Assembly (NCBI GenBank): GCA_905201305.1 | Contig: CAJKNS010000014.1 | Coordinates: forward strand, 1 to 18,319 | Length of the DNA stretch: 18,319 bases | DNA from: an uncultured Eubacteriales bacterium | Lineage (GTDB): Bacteria > Bacillota > Clostridia > Oscillospirales > Oscillospiraceae | Direction: 5' to 3' | Part shown: positions 14,324-18,319 of the stretch, in pieces | Layout: every line of letters begins with the position of its first letter | How positions within the stretch are numbered: position 1 is the stretch's first letter | The notes under the pieces: generated by a model | Told to the model about the DNA's origin: nothing | Databases searched by the model: none | What the model saw: only the letters and a program-made list of their open reading frames with translations | Translations under genes and position numbers: made by a program

Positions 14324-14772
14324 TTATTGAAAATATGACCGATCAAACAGTGGATGCTGTTGCCGGGCTGGAATCCCAATGCTTTTCCACGCCCTGGAGC
14401 CATAAGGATTTGATATCCGAATTGAAAAATCCCTGGGCAATCTGGATTACTGCTATGGAAAACGGAGCTTTGGCAGGCTATCTGGGCATTCAATATGGTC
14501 CCGACGGCGCGGATATCATGTCCATTGCCACTTCTCCGGATTTTCGTGGGAAAGGAGTTGCAAAACAGCTGCTTTCCCATATGGAGTCGCAGCTCAAAGC
14601 TCTGCATTTAAAGTGGATTACCCTGGAGGTTCGTCCGTCCAACGCCTCTGCGCTGGCGCTTTACACGTCTCAAGGCTTTCAGCAGGTGGGACGCAGACCA
14701 AAATACTATCAAAAACCCACAGAAGACGCGCTGCTTCTGACAAAATACTTTGAGGAGGAACCCAAATGCTGA
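14320..14772 (+). CDS. rimI: Ribosomal-protein-S18-alanine N-acetyltransferase RimI
   Basis: This is a 150-residue GNAT acetyltransferase. RimI acetylates the N-terminal alanine of ribosomal protein S18 and can act on other N-termini. Visible are the acetyl-CoA binding motif A, IMSIATSPDFRGKGVAKQLL (66-85, with R-G-K-G-V), motif B LEVRPSNASALALYTSQGF (102-120), and an early CFSTPWSHKDLISEL (21-35) block characteristic of RimI. It overlaps the VOC gene by 4 nt and tsaD by 7 nt. Position next to tsaD is the classical arrangement in bacteria, where tsaE and tsaB often come first; those two genes are not in this window. Confidence 0.93.
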   Translation: MIIENMTDQTVDAVAGLESQCFSTPWSHKDLISELKNPWAIWITAMENGALAGYLGIQYGPDGADIMSIATSPDFRGKGVAKQLLSHMESQLKALHLKWITLEVRPSNASALALYTSQGFQQVGRRPKYYQKPTEDALLLTKYFEEEPKC

Positions 14773-15791
14773 TATTGGGGATTGAAAGCTCCTGTGATGA
14801 AACCGCTCTGGCAATATCCCGGGACGGCAGGGAGATTTTATCCAACTGCGTGCTGAGCCAGATTGATATGCACACCATCTACGGTGGTGTCGTGCCGGAA
14901 ATTGCGTCCCGAAAGCATATTGAAGCCATTACGGGACTGGCAGATCAGGCACTGAGCCAGGCTGGCGTCACCCGGCAGCAGCTGGATGCCATTGCCGTCA
15001 CCTATGCGCCAGGTCTGATTGGCGCGCTCCTGGTGGGCGTGAACTTCGCAAAAGCAGCAGCCCTGGCACTGGATATTCCCATCGTTCCGGTGCATCATAT
15101 TCGCGGTCACATTGCCGCCAACTATATTGCATTTCCCGAGCTGGAGCCTCCCTTTGTATGCCTGAGCGTTTCCGGCGGCAATACGTTGATTCTGGATGTT
15201 CGGGACTATACCGACACCCGAATTCTCGGCTCCACCCGTGACGATGCCGCAGGGGAGTGCTTTGATAAGGTTGCCCGGGTGTTGGGCATGCCCTATCCCG
15301 GTGGAAAAGCCCTGGACGAAAAGAGCATGACCGGCAATCCAAACGCCTACCATCTGCCACGTTCCAAGGTGGACGGTGCACCATTGGATATGAGCTTTTC
15401 CGGCTTGAAGACCGCCGCACTGAACATTATCCACAATGCCCAGCAAAAGGGGGAGGAGCTGAATCTCCCGGATCTCTGCGCCAGCTTTGTTTCCGCCGTT
15501 CAGGATACTCTGGTACCCCGAACCATGGAAGCACTAAAGGAAACCGGTTATGGTAAACTAGCCATTGCCGGCGGTGTTGCGGCAAATTCCCATATTCGTC
15601 GGGCGTTTGAACAGGAATGTGGAAAAGTCGGCGCAAAGCTCTATATGCCGCCGCTTTCTCTTTGCGGCGATAACGGTGCCATGATTGCTTGCCAGGGCTA
15701 CTACGAATACCAGGCAGGGCATATTGCCGGTCAGGAACTGAACGCAGTCGCGTCTCTCCCCGCAGAACGCGGCAGCTATATTAGGAAATAA
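14766..15791 (+). CDS. tsaD: tRNA N6-adenosine threonylcarbamoyltransferase TsaD
   Basis: This is a 341-residue ASKHA-fold protein. TsaD with TsaB and TsaE transfers threonylcarbamoyl from threonylcarbamoyl-AMP to A37 of ANN-decoding tRNAs (t6A). The protein starts LGIESSCDETALAI (4-17), contains the metal-binding histidines in VHHIRGHIAANY (His111, His115; 109-120), the nucleotide loop SVSGGNT (134-140), MSFSGLKTA (209-217), AGGVAANSHIR (268-278), and the metal ligand Asp302 in CGDNGAMIA. All hallmarks are intact and the length is normal. The start overlaps rimI by 7 nt. AGGAGG at 14753-14758 inside rimI provides the ribosome binding site. It is the last gene before the DnaA-box region. Confidence 0.97.
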   Translation: MLILGIESSCDETALAISRDGREILSNCVLSQIDMHTIYGGVVPEIASRKHIEAITGLADQALSQAGVTRQQLDAIAVTYAPGLIGALLVGVNFAKAAALALDIPIVPVHHIRGHIAANYIAFPELEPPFVCLSVSGGNTLILDVRDYTDTRILGSTRDDAAGECFDKVARVLGMPYPGGKALDEKSMTGNPNAYHLPRSKVDGAPLDMSFSGLKTAALNIIHNAQQKGEELNLPDLCASFVSAVQDTLVPRTMEALKETGYGKLAIAGGVAANSHIRRAFEQECGKVGAKLYMPPLSLCGDNGAMIACQGYYEYQAGHIAGQELNAVASLPAERGSYIRK

Positions 15792-16046
15792 TTTTTGATT
15801 CTTCCTTTATTTGTATTTTTCAACGGGTTTGCAGCAGAAAATCGTGGGATTTGAAAGAAAATATTCTTGAATTCTGGGAATATTTTACTTGACAAGATTT
15901 TTGATTAATTTTTATGTCAACTCCGATTCCTCACAAGGACGTGCAAAACTCTTGTGGATAACGCTGTGGATAATCTGGAAAACCCGAAATTAGAGGGATT
16001 AAGCCTGTGAATAACTGTGGAAAACTCTGTGGAAAGTGTGGATAAC
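15792..16046. other. oriC: Candidate replication origin: AT-rich stretch plus DnaA-box cluster
   Basis: Immediately after tsaD lies about 130 bp of strongly AT-rich DNA (15792-15925), including a 9-bp AT-rich hairpin (15858-15866 with 15878-15886). Then six same-oriented DnaA-box-like 9-mers occur within 93 bp. TGTGGATAA is perfect at 15953, 15965 and 16037; 16006 and 16016 have one mismatch and 16028 has two. An AT-rich unwinding element beside clustered DnaA boxes is the usual bacterial oriC layout, and parAB with three parS sites lies about 3 kb away. Against it, dnaA and dnaN are not in the window and some genes point toward the cluster. It could be one half of a bipartite origin or a DnaA-titration site. 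Confidence 0.65.
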
Positions 16047-16173
16047 TTTTGCCCAATCCCATTGCAGTAATATTTATGTAAACTTCTGTAGCTTTTTCAC
16101 GTTTGGTGACGTTTTTCTATTCTGCATAACTGCATTCGTGTTCCGTCATTTGCAGGTTTTCATCGTCCACCAC

Positions 16174-16202
16174 TTGACGAGTAAACGGATTCATGATAAA
16201 AT
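16174..16202 (+). promoter_or_regulatory. Sigma-A promoter of the tRNA-Thr gene
   Basis: TTGACG (16174-16179), 17 nt, TAAAAT (16197-16202). The predicted start is only a few nt before the mature tRNA 5' end (16217). The stretch 16047-16173, between the DnaA boxes and this promoter, holds nothing I can name. Confidence 0.75.
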
Positions 16203-16216
16203 AGAAAGGCTAAATT

Positions 16217-16291
16217 GCTGATGTGGCTCAATGGCAGAGCATCTCACTCGTAATGAGAAGGTTGTGGGTTCGATTCCCACCATCAGCTCCA
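16217..16291 (+). tRNA. tRNA-Thr (anticodon CGU)
   Basis: A complete 75-nt cloverleaf can be drawn. The acceptor GCTGATG pairs with CATCAGC, the D stem is GCTC/GAGC, the anticodon stem TCTCA/TGAGA with loop CTCGTAA gives anticodon CGT (reads ACG, threonine), the variable loop is 5 nt, and the T stem is GTGGG/CCCAC with loop TTCGATT. The 3' CCA is encoded (16289-16291). It is a single-tRNA transcription unit with its own promoter and a terminator. As an ANN-decoding tRNA it is a target of the t6A modification made by the nearby TsaD. Confidence 0.97.
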
Positions 16292-16329
16292 TCCCCATGG
16301 AACCATGTTCCATGGGGATATATTTCTAT
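16291..16329 (+). terminator. Terminator of the tRNA-Thr gene
   Basis: A perfect 12-bp stem (16291-16302 with 16308-16319), a 5-nt loop, then an imperfect T-rich tail (ATATTTCTATTT). It begins at the last base of the tRNA CCA end. Confidence 0.82.
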
Positions 16330-16336
16330 TTAACAC

Positions 16337-16406
16337 CTTCGGGCGGAATGAATCCGCCCTGTGACCGAAGGGAATGCCTGTGGTATGGGGACTCGGCTAC
16401 GCCGAG
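16337..16406. repeat. Palindrome-rich intergenic stretch, possible dispersed repeat
   Basis: Two GC-rich hairpins stand out in an otherwise AT-rich gap. One is CCTTCGG+GCGGA (16337-16347) pairing with TCCGC (16353-16357) and, across a 7-nt bulge, CCGAAGG (16365-16371). The other is CTCGGC-TAC-GCCGAG (16392-16406). Neither has a T tract and no reading frame fits. They resemble pieces of the palindromic intergenic repeats common in Clostridia, but copy number cannot be judged from one window. Confidence 0.35.
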
Positions 16407-16438
16407 ATTCACGGCGGACCCGCTGCTTCATTTTCATC

Positions 16439-16467
16439 TTGACGTTTTGGAGTATTTTTGCTTAAAT
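16439..16467 (+). promoter_or_regulatory. Possible promoter of the Cys-rich protein - MATE unit
   Basis: TTGACG (16439-16444), 17 nt, TTAAAT (16462-16467, 4 of 6 matches). It would give a leader of about 95 nt, very AT-rich, before the small gene. Confidence 0.4.
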
Positions 16468-16568
16468 ATTAGTGTTAATTTGAAATATTTTTATAAAAGC
16501 GAGGATTCCTGCTGAATAATTCATTATTTTTTGGTAGGAAGTATCATCATGAATAGAGGGTGAACTCC

Positions 16569-16754
16569 ATGTCATGTGAAAATCAAAGACCCTGCGCCTG
16601 CCGCAATGTCGGCTGCAAAAATCACGGTCGCTGCTGTGCCTGTGTTGCAACCCATCGGGAACGGGGCAATCTTCCATTCTGCCTCTATACCCCGGAACAA
16701 ATTGCAGAAATGGAGCAAAATCGCCCGAAGATGCCGCCACCGGATCATCATTAA
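16569..16754 (+). CDS. Small cysteine-rich protein, DUF6485-like
   Basis: The 61-residue protein has eight cysteines (3, 9, 11, 16, 22, 23, 25, 38). The pattern CxC-x4-C-x5-CCxC-x3-HR-x6-PxC (9-38) looks like a compact metal-binding (zinc or iron-sulfur) module. It resembles the small DUF6485-type proteins of Clostridia as I remember them (CCxCxxxHR...LPxC), but that link needs a profile search. The tail (TPEQIAEMEQNRPKMPPPDHH) is helical then Pro/His-rich. ATG at 16569 has AGAGGGTGA 8 nt upstream; an in-frame GTG at 16560 is too close to that site to use it. The MATE gene starts 26 bp downstream behind its own ribosome binding site, so the two are probably co-transcribed. Function is unknown; metal storage, sensing or a link with the exporter are guesses. 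Confidence 0.7.
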   Translation: MSCENQRPCACRNVGCKNHGRCCACVATHRERGNLPFCLYTPEQIAEMEQNRPKMPPPDHH

Positions 16755-16780
16755 ACATCCCGCAAACAGGAGGAACCCAC

Positions 16781-18121
16781 ATGGAACAGGATCTTACACA
16801 AGGATCAATCTCAAAAGTTTTGCTCAGATTTGTGCTGCCGTTTTTGGGCGCATCCATTCTGCAATTTCTTTACTCGGTTGTCGACATGATAATCGTAGGG
16901 CAATTTGCCGATGCCGCAGCCATTTCAGCAGTCAACACCTCCGGTCAAATCATGCAGCTCATCACTGGTCTGATTTCCGGGATTGCCGCCGGCGGAACCG
17001 TTTTAATTGGGCAGCACGTAGGGGCAAAACGCTATTCCTCCGTCAGTTCCGTGGCGCAGGCGCTTCTGGCTCTTTGCCTGGGTCTTGGTATTCTGCTCAC
17101 AGCGGGCTTTCTCGCAGGGAACCATTTCATCATATCCATCATGCAGGTCCCGGCAGCGGCAGTCCTACCGGCTCAGGATTATCTGCGCATTACCAGCCTG
17201 GGGATCCTTTTTATCGCAGGATATAACGGTATTTCTGCAATTCTTCGGGGGCTGGGGGATTCCAAGCGGCCCATGTATTTTGTGGGATGCTCCTGTATTC
17301 TCAATATTTTTGGAGATTTGCTGCTGGTTGGCGGATTTCGAATGGGCGCCGTCGGCGCCGCACTGGCAACCATGCTTTCTCAAGCAGTTGCATGTCTTCT
17401 GGCGCTGCTGTTTCTCCTTCGTGGGACACTGCCGTTCCCATTTTCCTGCAGTCCTCGGAAAGCGCAGCCTGCAATCATGGGGCAGGTGCTCCACCTTGGC
17501 AGTCCTCTGGCTGCACAGGATGTGCTGGTGAATCTATCCTTCGTCATGATTACAGCCATCGTCAATCACATGGGCTTGACACAGTCTGCCGCAGTGGGCG
17601 TGGTAGAGCGCATTATCGGCTTTGGTATGCTGATTCCCATCGCCTTTCTCTCAGCGCTGTCCGCATTCACAGCGCAAAATGTGGGCGCCGGTGAGCTGGA
17701 GCGGACGAAATCTGGCTTAAAGCTCTCTATTTTGCTCTGTCTCGTTGTGACCGGAGTCTTTACCGGACTGATTGAGTGTTTCCCCGGTGCTGTCTCCAGA
17801 CTGTTTAGCAGTGACCGCGACGTTGTGTCCAACTGCATTCTCTATCTGCGCACTTATTCGCTGGATATTCTGATGGTATCCTTTGTATTTTGCTTCAACG
17901 GATTTTTCTCCGGCTATGGCAAGACCACCTTCACCATGCTCAACTGCGTTCTTTCCACGTTTTTGGTTCGGGTGCCGCTGGTTTATTTGTTCAGCATTCT
18001 TCCGAATACCAGCTTGCTGCTCATTGGCATTGCCGCACCGACGGCCTCTCTGGTCCAAATCGTTATGCAGCTGATTTACTATCGAGCAGGCAACTGGAAA
18101 CACATAAAATTAGCTCCATAA
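16781..18121 (+). CDS. MATE-family efflux transporter (second copy)
   Basis: This 446-residue integral membrane protein has about twelve hydrophobic helices in two halves. It starts MEQDLTQGSISKVLLRFVLP and has the MATE signature YSVVDMIIVGQFADAAAISA (about 31-50), QHVGAKRYSSV (78-88), GYNGISAILRGLGDSKRPMY (147-166), and in the second half AFTAQNVGAGELERTKSGL (about 291-309). These are the same landmark positions as the MATE protein encoded at 4624-5997, but the sequences are clearly different, so this is a paralogue, not a recent duplication. Expected role: export of cationic compounds or metabolites driven by Na+ or H+. AGGAGG lies 8 nt before the ATG. No regulator is adjacent; its upstream partner is the small cysteine-rich gene. 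It ends at a terminator that overlaps the stop codon. Confidence 0.93.
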   Translation: MEQDLTQGSISKVLLRFVLPFLGASILQFLYSVVDMIIVGQFADAAAISAVNTSGQIMQLITGLISGIAAGGTVLIGQHVGAKRYSSVSSVAQALLALCLGLGILLTAGFLAGNHFIISIMQVPAAAVLPAQDYLRITSLGILFIAGYNGISAILRGLGDSKRPMYFVGCSCILNIFGDLLLVGGFRMGAVGAALATMLSQAVACLLALLFLLRGTLPFPFSCSPRKAQPAIMGQVLHLGSPLAAQDVLVNLSFVMITAIVNHMGLTQSAAVGVVERIIGFGMLIPIAFLSALSAFTAQNVGAGELERTKSGLKLSILLCLVVTGVFTGLIECFPGAVSRLFSSDRDVVSNCILYLRTYSLDILMVSFVFCFNGFFSGYGKTTFTMLNCVLSTFLVRVPLVYLFSILPNTSLLLIGIAAPTASLVQIVMQLIYYRAGNWKHIKLAP

Positions 18122-18150
18122 ACGCAGTATCGTTCGCGATGGCGTTTTTT
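18121..18150 (+). terminator. Rho-independent terminator after the second MATE gene
   Basis: AACGC/GCGTT and ATCG/CGAT form a bulged stem around a TTCG tetraloop (18121-18146), followed by T. It shares its first base with the MATE stop codon. The remaining 18151-18319 holds no gene I can support. Confidence 0.8.
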
Positions 18151-18319
18151 CGAAAGATGTGGACCATATCTGTTATTATGAAAAGAACGAATATTTTTTT
18201 CCAGCATTTTTGAAAAAAGCAATCTATAATCTTCCCAACGAATTTACCATTCGTACCGAATTAGGGCAACACCGCACAATTGCGTCTACGGGCTTTGACG
18301 GTCCTTTTCCCTCACAAAT

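Noticed and set aside
16217..16568. Integrated element at the tRNA-Thr 3' end
   Set aside because: The tRNA is intact, its terminator follows directly, and I saw no duplicated tRNA 3' end, integrase or phage-like gene downstream.
1..18319. CRISPR array, transposase, toxin-antitoxin or defence cassette
   Set aside because: No spaced direct repeats of array type, no transposase or nuclease motifs, and no small paired toxin-antitoxin genes were seen on either strand.

Overview
This window looks like chromosomal DNA of an anaerobic Gram-positive bacterium of the class Clostridia, plausibly Oscillospirales (Ruminococcaceae/Oscillospiraceae-like). The reasons are strong AGGAGG-type ribosome binding sites, classical sigma-A promoters, moderate GC content in genes with AT-rich gaps, bacterial-consensus parS sites, and typical clostridial families (CdaR/PucR-type regulator, acetate-type CoA-transferase, COG2509 flavoprotein, a divergent SerRS, MATE pumps). 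The taxonomic placement is inference. Most of the window is housekeeping; I see no phage, transposase, CRISPR array or defence locus.

Left part (1-7530). The 5' part of a uracil-DNA glycosylase gene lies at the left edge, behind a PucR/CdaR-type regulator (minus strand). The regulator diverges from a CoA-transferase gene (plus), and the shared gap holds promoters for both and three GTGTGCA words. The CoA-transferase converges on a tRNA-dihydrouridine synthase gene (minus) across a strong hairpin. Next come a MarR-type regulator and a MATE exporter, an apparent operon with a perfect consensus promoter, and then a convergent COG2509 FAD-dependent protein with an inverted repeat at its predicted transcription start.

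Centre (7534-12763). A compact minus-strand run reads parA - parB - serS - mscL - a membrane-anchored protein of unknown function - a shikimate-kinase-like gene - rlmH. Gaps are at most about 80 bp, two junctions are 1-3 bp apart or overlap, and a rho-independent terminator closes the run. Three near-perfect parS sites flank parA; one lies 2 bp from the -35 box of the parA promoter, which suggests ParB feedback. Two enzymes here deviate from textbook motifs: the shikimate-kinase-like protein lacks the substrate-binding Arg (Leu58), and SerRS has altered class II motifs.

Right part (12779-18319). A LysR-type regulator with a TTG start diverges from parA. It is followed by a tightly coupled VOC-protein - rimI - tsaD run (ribosomal protein acetylation and tRNA t6A synthesis). 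After tsaD comes an AT-rich gap with six DnaA-box-like 9-mers in 93 bp, three of them perfect. Given parAB/parS about 3 kb away, this is a good candidate for the replication origin or part of it. A tRNA-Thr(CGU) gene with its own promoter and terminator follows, then a palindrome-rich gap, a 61-residue protein with eight cysteines, and a second MATE exporter with its terminator. The last 170 bp hold no gene I can support.

The most useful leads are the candidate oriC next to the parS cluster, the parS/parA promoter arrangement, the Cys-rich mini-protein paired with a MATE exporter, the active-site changes in the shikimate-kinase-like protein and SerRS, and the candidate operators of the PucR-type regulator. 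None of these amounts to a clearly new system.
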